Part shown: positions 49,920 to 58,500 of the stretch, in pieces
How the letters are laid out: the number at the start of each line of letters is the position of its first letter
How positions within the stretch are numbered: the stretch's first letter is position 1
NCBI RefSeq assembly: GCF_001019615.1
Contig: NZ_JNBQ01000023.1
Coordinates: 1-58,653, forward strand
Length of the DNA: 58,653 nucleotides
From: Cellulosimicrobium funkei
GTDB lineage: Bacteria > Actinomycetota > Actinomycetes > Actinomycetales > Cellulomonadaceae
Direction of reading: 5' to 3'
Notes under the pieces: model-generated
What the model was told of the DNA's origin: nothing
The model's database searches: none
What the model saw: only the letters and a program-made list of their open reading frames with translations
Made by a program: the position numbers and the translations under genes

Positions 49920-51251
49920 ATGACCCGCGAGCCGCGCCGGACGATCGCCCAGCACGCCGACGACGCGCTCGCGCTCGTCCGCCCGACGCCGACGGCGGAC
50001 CTCCCGCTCGAGGACGCGGTCGGGGCGGTCCTCGCCGCGGACGTCGTCTCGACGCTCGACGCGCCCGCGTTCGACGCCTCCGCGATGGACGGGTACGCGG
50101 TGCGGTCGGCGGACGTGGCCGGGGTCGCGACCGGTTCGCCCGTCGTGCTGCGCGTGGTCGGCGACGTGGCGGCGGGGGCGCCGGAGCTCGACGCCCCTCT
50201 CGGCCCCGGCGAGGCGGTCCGGATCATGACCGGGGCCCCCGTGCCCCGCGGCGGCGACGTCGTCGTGCCCGTCGAGCGCACGTCCACCGGGCGCTTCACG
50301 CCCGGCGCGGCCGGGAGCGGCCCGGCCACGGTCGAGATCCACGACGCGACGCGCAGCAACGTGCGGGCGCGCGGCGAGGACGTGCGCCGCGGGGACGTCG
50401 TCGTCGAGGCGGGGGTCGTGCTCACCGCGCGCCACGTGTCCGTCGCCGCGTCCGCGGGGCACGCGACCGTGCGCGTGCACCGCGCGCCACGCGTGGCCGT
50501 GCTCTCCACCGGCAGCGAGCTCGTGGCGCCGGGGACCGCTCCGGGTCCGGGCCGGATCCCCGACTCCAACTCCGTCCTGCTCGCCGCGTCGGCCCGCGCG
50601 GCGGGGGCGCGCGTGGTGCGGCGGGGCGCGGTCGGCGACACCGCCCCCGCGCTCGTCGCGGCCCTCGACGACCTGCTGGCCGCGTTCGACGGTGCCCCGC
50701 CGGACCTCCTCGTCTCCACGGGCGGGGTGAGCGCGGGCGCGTTCGACGTCGTGCGCGAGGTCCTCGACCCCGCGACGCGCGCCGGGACGGCGTGGGAGGG
50801 CGCGGTCGACGACGCGCGGCTCGTGGCGGTCGGCATGCAGCCCGGCAAGCCGCAGGGGATCGCGCGGTGGCGCGGCGTCCCCTGGCTCGCGCTTCCCGGC
50901 AACCCCGTGAGCGCCTTCGTGTCGTTCGAGCTGTTCGTCCGGCCCGTCCTCGACCGCCTCCGAGGCGTCCCCGGCACGGGCCGGACGCTCGTTGGGCGCG
51001 TCGCCGGGGAGGGCTGGTCGTCGCCGTCGGGGCGCGAGCAGCTCGTGCTCGTGCGGCACACCGCGCCCGGCGGTGGTCAGGTCGTCCCCGCGGGCCGGCA
51101 CCGCGGCCCGGGGTCCGACCCCGCGGGGGCACGGGGCTCCGGCTCGCACCGCGTGAGCGCGCTCGCGCACGCCGACGCGCTCGCCGTCGTCGGCGCCGAC
51201 GTCACGGCCGTCGAGCCGGGCGACGCCGTCCGGGTCCTGCTCCTGGACTGA
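49920..51251 (+). CDS. moeA: Molybdopterin molybdotransferase
   Basis: 443 residues, MoeA family: inserts molybdate into adenylylated molybdopterin, the last common step of Mo cofactor synthesis. SAMDGYAVRSADV, RIMTGAPVPRGGDVVV, STGSELVAPG, DSNSVLLAAS, STGGVSAGAFD and LPGNPVSAFVSFELF are the expected blocks in order. The ATG at 49920 has TACGGT (49908-49913) six bases upstream and no ribosome site, so the mRNA is probably leaderless. It is followed by an AIM24 gene on the other strand and then the moaC operon. Confidence 0.96.
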   Translation: MTREPRRTIAQHADDALALVRPTPTADLPLEDAVGAVLAADVVSTLDAPAFDASAMDGYAVRSADVAGVATGSPVVLRVVGDVAAGAPELDAPLGPGEAVRIMTGAPVPRGGDVVVPVERTSTGRFTPGAAGSGPATVEIHDATRSNVRARGEDVRRGDVVVEAGVVLTARHVSVAASAGHATVRVHRAPRVAVLSTGSELVAPGTAPGPGRIPDSNSVLLAASARAAGARVVRRGAVGDTAPALVAALDDLLAAFDGAPPDLLVSTGGVSAGAFDVVREVLDPATRAGTAWEGAVDDARLVAVGMQPGKPQGIARWRGVPWLALPGNPVSAFVSFELFVRPVLDRLRGVPGTGRTLVGRVAGEGWSSPSGREQLVLVRHTAPGGGQVVPAGRHRGPGSDPAGARGSGSHRVSALAHADALAVVGADVTAVEPGDAVRVLLLD

Positions 51252-51260
51252 CCGCCGGGG

Positions 51261-51932
51261 TCACTTCTGCGCGGGCGGCGGGTGGCCCTCCGAGGCCTGC
51301 ACGACGACGATCCCCTGCCCGGAGAGCGCGAGCTGGTACGCCTCGCCCGACCCGCGCCCGATCGCCGCGGCGAGCTTCGCCGTCTTGCGGATCGAGGACT
51401 GCAGGGACGTCGACCACAGCACGGCGGCCTGCATGTCGACGTACGTCGGGACGTCGACGTCGAGCACGACGGGCGTGCCGAACGCCGTCACGGCGAGCGC
51501 GCCGGTCCCGGTGAACGTCGTGTTGAACAGCCCGCCGCTGAGCATCGAGGCGCCCTCGACGCGGTTGATGTCCCAGGTCAACGAGCTCTCGAACGCGAGC
51601 ACGTTCGCGCCGTTGACGGTCACGCCCTCGTCCTCCAGGTGCAGCACGAACACCTGGTCCGCCTCCTGGGCGAGGAAGACGTCGCCGCTGCCGGACACCT
51701 TCATGAGGGACATGCCCTCGCCCGTGAACGCCTTCTTGAACATCTTGCCGAGGCCGCCGCTGCCCTCGTACGCGAAGTCGACGTCGCCCTGGTAGGCGAC
51801 CATCGACCCCTGCTTGGCGAAGAAGAACCCGCCCGTGCCGCGGAGGTCCACCTTGAGCATGCGGTCGTTCTGGAGCTGGAAGGAGCCGGGCTCGACGGAG
51901 CGCTCGGCATGGTCGAGGAGTGAGCTGCGCAT
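51261..51932 (-). CDS. AIM24-family protein
   Basis: 223 residues of the AIM24 beta-helical/jelly-roll fold: QLQNDRMLKVDL, GSMVAYQGDVDF, GEGMSLMKVSGSGDVFLA and LSGGLFNTTFTGTGALAV are typical. Function in bacteria is unknown. The ATG at 51932 has GAGGAT six bases upstream as a weak leaderless -10. It sits antisense between moeA and moaC without obvious link to Mo metabolism. Confidence 0.88.
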   Translation of the reverse strand: MRSSLLDHAERSVEPGSFQLQNDRMLKVDLRGTGGFFFAKQGSMVAYQGDVDFAYEGSGGLGKMFKKAFTGEGMSLMKVSGSGDVFLAQEADQVFVLHLEDEGVTVNGANVLAFESSLTWDINRVEGASMLSGGLFNTTFTGTGALAVTAFGTPVVLDVDVPTYVDMQAAVLWSTSLQSSIRKTAKLAAAIGRGSGEAYQLALSGQGIVVVQASEGHPPPAQK

Positions 51933-52021
51933 GGACCGATCCTCGCGGCTCGCGGACCCGGGCGCACGCGCGGGTCCTCCGGCCCGTCCGCGCGGCGGGT
52001 CGCGCGTGCGAGAGTGGCGCC

Positions 52022-52504
52022 ATGAGCCCCACGCACGACTTCACGCACCTGGACGAGCGCGGCCACGCGCGCATGGTCGACGTCACCGCCAAGCAGCCCA
52101 CCGTCCGTTCCGCGACGGCGACCGGGGTCGTGCGGTGCTCCCCGGAGATCGTCGCCGCGCTGCGCGACGGCACGGTCCCCAAGGGCGACGTGCTCGCCGT
52201 CGCGCGGATCGCGGGCATCGCGGGCGCCAAGCGCACGGCGGAGCTGCTGCCGCTCGCCCACGTCATCGGGGTGCACGGCGCCGTCGTCGACCTCGTCGTG
52301 GGCGACCACGGCGTCGACGTCACCGCGACCGTGCGCACCGCCGACCGCACGGGCGTCGAGATGGAGGCGCTCACCGCCGTCGCCGTCGCGGGGCTCGCGG
52401 TCGTCGACATGGTCAAGGGGCTCGACAAGTCCGTCGAGCTCACGGACGTCCGCCTCGTCGCCAAGACCGGCGGCAAGTCCGGCGACTGGCACCGCGAGCC
52501 GTGA
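52022..52504 (+). CDS. moaC: Cyclic pyranopterin monophosphate synthase
   Basis: 160 residues, full length. MoaC converts the MoaA product to cPMP. FTHLDERGHARMVDVTAKQPT, GDVLAVARIAGIAGAKRTAELLPLAH, GVEMEALTAVAVAGLAVVDMVK and LVAKTGGKSG are the conserved blocks with the active-site Lys/His/Asp set. The ATG at 52022 begins MSPTHDFTHLD. It is first in a coupled moaC-mobA-DUF6457-moaD string. Confidence 0.97.
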   Translation: MSPTHDFTHLDERGHARMVDVTAKQPTVRSATATGVVRCSPEIVAALRDGTVPKGDVLAVARIAGIAGAKRTAELLPLAHVIGVHGAVVDLVVGDHGVDVTATVRTADRTGVEMEALTAVAVAGLAVVDMVKGLDKSVELTDVRLVAKTGGKSGDWHREP

Positions 52505-53166
52505 CGGAGCCGCGACCCGCCGACCCGGCGTTCCCGTTCGACGCGGTCGTGCTGGCCGGGGGCCGGGCGGAGCGGCTGGGGACGCCCAAGCCGGGCGTCG
52601 TCGTCGGGGGTCGGTCGCTGCTGGAGCACGCGCTCGCGGCGACCGCCGGCGCGGGGCGGACGGTCGTCGTCGGGCCGGAGGAGCTCGCCGACCCCGCCCG
52701 CTACACCCTGACGCGCGAGGACCCGCCGTTCGGCGGGCCCGTCGCGGGCATCGCGACCGGGCTGAGCGCGCTCCCCGGGACCGACGACGGCGGCGCGCCC
52801 TGGGTGCTCGTCCTCGCGTGCGACGTCCCCCGGGCCGCGGAGGCGGTGCCCGCTCTGCTCGCCGCGGCGCGCCACCGGGCGGACGAGGTGGCGGTGCACG
52901 CGGTGCGCGGCGGGCGCGACCAGTGGCTCGTGGGGCTGTACGAGCGGGCGGCGCTCGCCGACGCGCTCGCGGCGCTCCCCACGGTGCACGGCGCGTCGGT
53001 GCGCCGCCTGCTCGCCGACCTGCCCGCGCTCGCGGTCCCCGACGAGGACGGCGCCACCGACGACGTGGACACGTGGGAAGATGCCCGCGAGCAGGACCGC
53101 CGCCTGGGCGCGGGTGCGGTACCGGCGCCCGACGACACCCCGACGGACCGCAGGAGGCCCCGATGA
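52501..53166 (+). CDS. MobA-like molybdenum cofactor nucleotidyltransferase
   Basis: 221 residues. The NTP-transferase N terminus AVVLAGGRAERLGTPKP binds the nucleotide, and VLVLACDVPRAAEAVP holds the Asp metal site. MobA joins GMP to molybdopterin for the bis-MGD cofactor used by NarG; MocA-type CMP transfer is also possible. The GTG overlaps the moaC stop by four bases. The C-terminal 30 residues are a charged non-conserved tail. Confidence 0.88.
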   Translation: MTEPRPADPAFPFDAVVLAGGRAERLGTPKPGVVVGGRSLLEHALAATAGAGRTVVVGPEELADPARYTLTREDPPFGGPVAGIATGLSALPGTDDGGAPWVLVLACDVPRAAEAVPALLAAARHRADEVAVHAVRGGRDQWLVGLYERAALADALAALPTVHGASVRRLLADLPALAVPDEDGATDDVDTWEDAREQDRRLGAGAVPAPDDTPTDRRRPR

Positions 53167-53456
53167 CGAACCTCGAGCGCTGGGTCGACGCGCTGGCGAG
53201 CGACCTCGACCTCGACCCGCAGGTGGTGGACATCGGCGCGATCCTCGACCTCGCGCGCGACGCCGCGCACGGTATCGAGCGTCCCGCCGCGCCGCTCACG
53301 ACGTTCGTCGCGGGCTACGTCGCCGGGCTGGCCGCGCACGACGGCTCGGGCCGCACCGTGCAGGACGTCCTCGACCGCGCCGCCGAGCTCGCGCTGGCGT
53401 GGACACCGGAGCCCGAGCTGCCCGGCACCGCGGCGCCGGCCGAGACGCAGGACTGA
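53163..53456 (+). CDS. DUF6457-domain protein, Mo cofactor associated
   Basis: 97 residues, helical: NLERWVDALASDLDLDP and ILDLARDAAHGIERPAAPLTTFVAGYVAG are family blocks. It usually lies beside or is fused to MobA in actinobacteria, as here, with a four-base overlap, so a role as a MobA partner is likely though unproved. Confidence 0.85.
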   Translation: MTNLERWVDALASDLDLDPQVVDIGAILDLARDAAHGIERPAAPLTTFVAGYVAGLAAHDGSGRTVQDVLDRAAELALAWTPEPELPGTAAPAETQD

Positions 53457-53459
53457 CGG

Positions 53460-53696
53460 ATGGCGACCGTCCGGTACTTCGCCGGGGCGCGCGACGCCGC
53501 CGGCACCGAGACCGAGACCGTCGACGCGGTCACGGTCGGCGAGCTGCACGCGGCGCTCGTCGCCCGGCACGCCGCCCTGGCGGACGTGCTCCCCCGCTGC
53601 TCGCTCCTCGTCGGCGGCGTGCGCGCGTCCGCCGACGACACCCCGGTCGGCGCCGACGAGACCGTCGACGTGCTGCCTCCCTTCGCCGGCGGCTGA
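53460..53696 (+). CDS. moaD: MoaD-family molybdopterin synthase sulphur carrier
   Basis: 78 residues of the ubiquitin-like fold with the required C-terminal Gly-Gly (VLPPFAGG), which is adenylylated and thiocarboxylated to donate sulphur to cPMP. The start ATG is three bases after the DUF6457 stop. The partner MoaE, and MoaA, are not in this window. Confidence 0.93.
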   Translation: MATVRYFAGARDAAGTETETVDAVTVGELHAALVARHAALADVLPRCSLLVGGVRASADDTPVGADETVDVLPPFAGG

Positions 53697-53703
53697 ACCA
53701 CCG

Positions 53704-54213
53704 TCAGTGGTCGCCGCCGTCGAGCTGGGCGAGCACGTGCGGCAGGAGCGGCTCGAGGACGGCCCAGCCGTCGCGCACGCCGCCCGTCGACCCGGGCAGG
53801 TTCACGACGAGCACCCGGCCCTCCGGCCCTGACGCGATCCCCGCCAGGCCGCGCGAGAGGACGGCCGCCGGCACGTTGACGGCGCCGCGCCGGCGCAGCT
53901 CCTCCGCGATGCCCGGCACGTCCTGCACCAGGACTTCGCGCGTCCCCTCGGGCGTGAGGTCGCGCGGGCCGACGCCGGTCCCTCCGGTCGTGAGCACGAC
54001 GCGCGCTCCCCCGGCCGCGGCCCGGGCGACGGCGTCGCGCACGGAGGCGACGCCGTCGGGCACGAGGTCCGTGACGACGGCCCAGCCCGCGGCACGGAGG
54101 AGCCCCGCGAGCAGCGGCCCGGAGCGGTCCTCGGCCTCGCCGCGCGAGCAGCGGTCGGACACGGTGACGACGGCGACGGTCGCGCCTGCGGGCCGTCCGG
54201 TGGGTGCGCTCAT
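53704..54213 (-). CDS. MogA/MoaB-family molybdopterin adenylyltransferase
   Basis: 169 residues. Activates molybdopterin by adenylylation before MoeA acts. VAVVTVSDRCSRGEAEDRSGP, VLTTGGTGVGPRDLTPE and VNLPGSTGGV are the conserved blocks. The ATG at 54213 has TACCGT (54220-54225, minus strand) six bases upstream, so the mRNA is probably leaderless. Convergent with moaD, seven bases between stops; divergent from the narG leader region. Confidence 0.93.
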   Translation of the reverse strand: MSAPTGRPAGATVAVVTVSDRCSRGEAEDRSGPLLAGLLRAAGWAVVTDLVPDGVASVRDAVARAAAGGARVVLTTGGTGVGPRDLTPEGTREVLVQDVPGIAEELRRRGAVNVPAAVLSRGLAGIASGPEGRVLVVNLPGSTGGVRDGWAVLEPLLPHVLAQLDGGDH

Positions 54214-54351
54214 GGCGCCACGGTAACGACCTGCGCGCGCCGCGCTGCCCGGTCTCCCGACGGGGTGCGCTCGGCGCGCGCGATCCACCCGTTCTGGGCA
54301 TAGTGGCTGTGGACCGACCCCCGCCGTCCCTGCTCGCCCCAGGAGGCTCGT

Positions 54352-54453
54352 ATGTCGTACGTGTCCGTGCCGTCAGCGTCGCCGGTGCGCGTGCCCTCTC
54401 GGGCGCGTCCGGTGGGTTCCCTCGCCGGGGCAGGCGACGGGAGCGCGGCATGA
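54352..54453 (+). CDS. Short leader ORF (33 residues) coupled to narG
   Basis: ATG at 54352 preceded by a perfect AGGAGG (54341-54346) at five-base spacing, the best ribosome site in this region. It reads MSYVSVPSASPVRVPS and on to a TGA at 54451-54453, and its last bases ATGA overlap the narG start at 54450. About 80 percent of codons end in G or C. No homology was recognised and there is no run of a single amino acid that would suggest classical attenuation. It probably drives narG translation by coupling, since narG itself has only a weak GGGAG site. Confidence 0.6.
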   Translation: MSYVSVPSASPVRVPSRARPVGSLAGAGDGSAA

Positions 54454-57400
54454 CGACGACGTCCGACGGGCCCGTCGAGGACGCGCTGCTCAGGCTGGGG
54501 AAGCACCTCAAGCGCGGGCGGGTGTCGGACGACCTGCGGCAGGTGTTCCTGACCGGCGGGCGCCAGGGCGACGTGTTCTACCGCGACCGCTGGTCCCACG
54601 ACAAGGTCGTGCGCTCCACCCACGGCGTGAACTGCACCGGGTCCTGCTCCTGGAAGGTCTACGTCAAGGACGGCATCATCACCTGGGAGACCCAGCAGAC
54701 CGACTACCCCTCCGTCGGCCCCGACTCCCCCGAGTACGAACCCCGCGGCTGCCCCCGCGGCGCCGCGTTCTCCTGGTACACCTACTCCCCCACCCGCGTG
54801 CGCTACCCCTACGTCCGCGGCACCCTGCTCGACCTGTACCGGCGCGCGAAGAGCACGGTCGGGGGCGACCCGGTGCTCGCCTGGGAGATGCTCACCTCCG
54901 ACCCCGACGCGGCCCGCGCCTACAAGTCCGCGCGCGGCAAGGGCGGGCTCGTGCGCGCGACCTGGGACGAGGCCGCCGAGATCGTCGCCGCCGCCCACGT
55001 GCACACCATCAAGACCTACGGCCCCGACCGCGTCGCCGGCTTCTCCCCGATCCCGGCGATGTCGATGGTCTCCCACGGTGTCGGCGCCCGGTTCGTCCAG
55101 ATGCTCGGCGGCACGATGCTGTCCTTCTACGACTGGTACGCCGACCTGCCCGTCGCCTCCCCCCAGGTGTTCGGCGACCAGACCGACGTCCCCGAGTCCG
55201 CCGACTGGTGGAACTCCACCTACTGCATCATGTGGGGCTCCAACGTCCCGGTCACCCGCACCCCCGACGCCCACTTCATGACCGAGGCCCGCTACCGCGG
55301 GCAGAAGGTCGTCGTGGTGTCCCCCGACTACGCGGACAACACCAAGTTCGCCGACGAGTGGCTCGCCCCGCACCCCGGCACCGACGGCGCCCTCGCCCAG
55401 GCCATGGGCCACGTCATCCTCACCGAGCACTACGCGCAGCGCCGCACCCCGCAGTTCGCGGAGTACGCGGCGCGGTTCACCGACCTCCCGAACCTCGTGG
55501 TCCTCGACGAGCACGGCGACGGCTCGGGGTCGGGGTCGGGCTACGTGCCCGGGAAGTTCCTCACCGCGGCGGACCTGCCCGACGGCGTCGGTCGCCCCGG
55601 CGACGACGACGCCTCCTCCTCGAACGCCCGCTTCAAGACGGTCGTGCTCGACGCCGACGGCACCCCGCGCGTCCCGAACGGCAGCCTCGGCCACCGCTAC
55701 GGCGAGGCCGACGCCGGCCGGTGGAACCTCGATCTCGGCGACATCGACCCGCTGCTCTCCGTCGCCGACCCCCACGGCGTCTTCTGGGGCGCCCCGCAGG
55801 CCGCACCCACCCGCGACACCGTCCCCGAGCGCCCGTCGTCCGACCCGGCCTCTACCTCGCCGAACCAAGGCTCTACCTCGGCGGACCGGGGCTCTACCTC
55901 GCGCCACCAGGGCTCTACCTCGGCAGATCTCACCTACGAGACGGTCGCTGTCGCGCTGCCGCGGTTCGACCTCGACCCGGCGCCTGGCGACGAGGCCGCC
56001 GCGCACCTGGGCGGCGCCGGCGTCGTCGTGCGTGGGGTCCCGGCCCGCCGGGTCGGCGGGCGGCTCGTCACGACGGTGCTGGACCTGCTGCTCGCGCAGT
56101 ACGGCGTGAACCGCCCGGAGCTGGGGCTGCCCGGCGAGTGGCCCGCGGGCTACGACGACGACGCGACGCCCGCGACGCCCGCGTGGCAGGAGCGCTTCAC
56201 CGGGGTGCCCGCCGCGGCGGCCGAGCGGATCGGGCGCGAGTTCGCGCAGAACGCGCTGGACTCGGGCGGGCGCTCGATGATCATCATGGGAGCGGGCACC
56301 AACCACTGGTTCCACTCCGACACGATCTACCGCGCGATGCTCGCCCTGACGACGCTCACCGGCTGCCAGGGCGTGAACGGCGGCGGGTGGGCGCACTACG
56401 TGGGGCAGGAGAAGTGCCGCCCGGTGACCGGGTGGGCGCAGTACGCGGGCGGCCTGGACTGGTCGCGACCGCCGCGGCAGATGATCGGCACCGCGTTCTG
56501 GTACCTCGCGACGGACCAGTGGCGCTACGACGGCCTGCCCGCGGACGCGCTCGCGTCGCCGCTCGCGCAGGGGCAGTTCTCGGGTCGCACCACGGCGGAC
56601 ACGCTCGTCGAGTCGGCGCAGCGCGGCTGGATGCCGAGCTACCCGACGTTCGACCGCAACCCGCTCGACCTCGTGGACGAGGCCCGCGCGGCGGGCAAGG
56701 AGCCCGCGCAGCACGTGGTCGACGAGCTCAAGGCCGGGAACCTGCGGTTCGCGTGCGAGGACCCGGACGACCCGGCGAACTTCCCCCGGGTCGTGACGGT
56801 GTGGCGCGCGAACATCCTCGGGTCGTCGGGCAAGGGCAACGAGTACTTCCTCAAGCACCTGCTCGGGACGGACGCGGCGGTCAACGCGGCGGAGTCGAGC
56901 CCCGAGCGTCGCCCGCGGTCGATGACGTGGCGGGACGAGGCGCCGCAGGGCAAGCTCGACCTGCTCGTCACGCTCGACTTCCGCATGACGTCGACGACGC
57001 TGTTCTCCGACGTCGTGCTGCCGGCGGCGACCTGGTACGAGAAGCACGACCTGTCGTCCACGGACATGCACCCGTTCGTGCACTCGTTCAACCCGGCGAT
57101 CAACCCGCCGTGGCAGACGCGCACGGACTTCGACATCTTCCACACGCTCGCGGGCAAGGTGTCCGAGCTCGCGACGACCCACCTCGGGGTCCGCGAGGAC
57201 CTCGTCGCCGCGCCGCTCGCGCACGACACCCCGGACGAGATGGCCGTCCCGCACGGCGCGCTCCCCGACTCGGGGCTCCCGGTGACGGAGCGCGAGCTCG
57301 TGCCGGGCGTGACGATGCCGAAGCTCGTGGTCGTCGAGCGCGACTACCCGGCGTTCGCCGCGCGCATGGCGTCGCTGGGGCCGCTCACCGAGACGGCGGG

Positions 57401-58406
57401 CATGGTCACCAAGGGCGTGCACTTCTCGCCCGCGCCCGAGGTCGCCGACCTCGGACGTCGCAACGGCCTCGTCCAGGACGGTCCTGCGGCCGGGCGCCCG
57501 CGCCTGGACCGGGACACGCACGCGTGCGAGATGATCCTCGCGCTCTCGGGGACGACGAACGGGCGGCTCGCGGTGCAGGGGTTCGAGCACGTCGAGCAGC
57601 GCACGGGCACCCGGCTCGCGGACCTCGCGCTCGACGAGCAGGGCAAGCGCGTGACGTTCCCGGACGTGCAGTCGCGCCCGACGCCGGTCATCACGTCTCC
57701 CGAGTGGTCCGGCTCCGAGCACGGGGGCCGCCGGTACTCGGCGTTCGTCGTCAACGTCGAGCGGCTCAAGCCGTGGCACACGCTCACGGGTCGCCAGCAC
57801 CTCTACCTCGACCACGACTGGATGATCGAGCTCGGCGAGCACATGCCGATCTTCCGACCCCCGCTGGACATGCACCGCCTGTTCGGCGACTCGCCGGTCG
57901 TGGGCGACACGTCGCCGTCGGGCTACCCCGCCTCCGGCGGCCACGCCGAGGTCGCGGTGCGGTACCTGACCCCGCACAACAAGTGGTCGATCCACTCGGA
58001 GTACCAGGACAACCTCTTCATGCTGTCCCTCTCGCGAGGCGGTCCGAACGTCTGGATGTCGCCCGCCGACGCCGCCAAGATCGGGGTCGCGGACAACGAG
58101 TGGATCGAGGCGTACAACCGCAACGGCGTGGTCGTGGCGAGGGCGGTGGTGAGCCACCGGATGCCGGAGGGGACCGTCTACATGCACCACGCGACGGACC
58201 GCACGATCGACGTCCCGCTCGCCGAGACGTCCGGGCTGCGCGGCGGCATCCACAACTCGCTCACGCGCATCCTCCTCAAGCCGACGCACCTCGCGGGCGG
58301 GTACGCCCAGCTCTCCTACGCGTTCAACTACCTGGGGCCCACGGGGAACCAGCGCGACGAGATGACCGTCATCCGCCGACGTAGCCAGGAGGTGCGGTAC
58401 TCGTGA
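54450..58406 (+). CDS. narG: Respiratory nitrate reductase alpha subunit
   Basis: 1318 residues; the cytoplasmic-facing catalytic subunit that reduces nitrate to nitrite at a bis-MGD molybdenum centre. The FS0 cluster motif is present (STHGVNCTGSCSWKVY with CPRG further on), as is SFYDWYADLPVASPQ with the Mo-ligand Asp and GSNVPVTRTPDAHF. Residues 468-494 are unusual: four in-frame seven-residue units (STSPNQG, STSADRG, STSRHQG, then STSADL) encoded by the 21-bp repeat. This lies in a variable segment after FWGAPQ, so the enzyme may tolerate it. Narrow 94-bp gap to narH. The ATG overlaps the leader ORF by four bases. Confidence 0.97.
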   Translation: MTTTSDGPVEDALLRLGKHLKRGRVSDDLRQVFLTGGRQGDVFYRDRWSHDKVVRSTHGVNCTGSCSWKVYVKDGIITWETQQTDYPSVGPDSPEYEPRGCPRGAAFSWYTYSPTRVRYPYVRGTLLDLYRRAKSTVGGDPVLAWEMLTSDPDAARAYKSARGKGGLVRATWDEAAEIVAAAHVHTIKTYGPDRVAGFSPIPAMSMVSHGVGARFVQMLGGTMLSFYDWYADLPVASPQVFGDQTDVPESADWWNSTYCIMWGSNVPVTRTPDAHFMTEARYRGQKVVVVSPDYADNTKFADEWLAPHPGTDGALAQAMGHVILTEHYAQRRTPQFAEYAARFTDLPNLVVLDEHGDGSGSGSGYVPGKFLTAADLPDGVGRPGDDDASSSNARFKTVVLDADGTPRVPNGSLGHRYGEADAGRWNLDLGDIDPLLSVADPHGVFWGAPQAAPTRDTVPERPSSDPASTSPNQGSTSADRGSTSRHQGSTSADLTYETVAVALPRFDLDPAPGDEAAAHLGGAGVVVRGVPARRVGGRLVTTVLDLLLAQYGVNRPELGLPGEWPAGYDDDATPATPAWQERFTGVPAAAAERIGREFAQNALDSGGRSMIIMGAGTNHWFHSDTIYRAMLALTTLTGCQGVNGGGWAHYVGQEKCRPVTGWAQYAGGLDWSRPPRQMIGTAFWYLATDQWRYDGLPADALASPLAQGQFSGRTTADTLVESAQRGWMPSYPTFDRNPLDLVDEARAAGKEPAQHVVDELKAGNLRFACEDPDDPANFPRVVTVWRANILGSSGKGNEYFLKHLLGTDAAVNAAESSPERRPRSMTWRDEAPQGKLDLLVTLDFRMTSTTLFSDVVLPAATWYEKHDLSSTDMHPFVHSFNPAINPPWQTRTDFDIFHTLAGKVSELATTHLGVREDLVAAPLAHDTPDEMAVPHGALPDSGLPVTERELVPGVTMPKLVVVERDYPAFAARMASLGPLTETAGMVTKGVHFSPAPEVADLGRRNGLVQDGPAAGRPRLDRDTHACEMILALSGTTNGRLAVQGFEHVEQRTGTRLADLALDEQGKRVTFPDVQSRPTPVITSPEWSGSEHGGRRYSAFVVNVERLKPWHTLTGRQHLYLDHDWMIELGEHMPIFRPPLDMHRLFGDSPVVGDTSPSGYPASGGHAEVAVRYLTPHNKWSIHSEYQDNLFMLSLSRGGPNVWMSPADAAKIGVADNEWIEAYNRNGVVVARAVVSHRMPEGTVYMHHATDRTIDVPLAETSGLRGGIHNSLTRILLKPTHLAGGYAQLSYAFNYLGPTGNQRDEMTVIRRRSQEVRYS
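55851..55931 (+). repeat. 21-bp repeat units inserted in frame in narG
   Basis: Units at 55851-55871, 55872-55892, 55893-55913 and a partial one at 55914-55931, each beginning TCTACCTCG. All four are in the narG frame. The bases at 55871-55891 match the reverse-oriented unit in the MarR gene (6014-6034) at 20 of 21 positions. Confidence 0.9.
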
Positions 58407-58434
58407 CACTCGTGACACTCGTGACACGCGTGAC
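58399..58434 (+). repeat. 9-bp tandem repeat across the narG stop
   Basis: Three exact ACTCGTGAC units and one ACGCGTGAC. The first includes the narG TGA; the next two carry further in-frame TGA codons. Confidence 0.88.
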
Positions 58435-58500
58435 CAGGCGCGGAACAGCGCGGGGACCGGTCGCGGGCAGGGCGTCGTCGGCGCGGGAGGGGGTGGCGTC

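Noticed and set aside
55851-55931. Insertion sequence in narG
   Set aside because: No transposase, no terminal inverted repeats, and the frame is intact.
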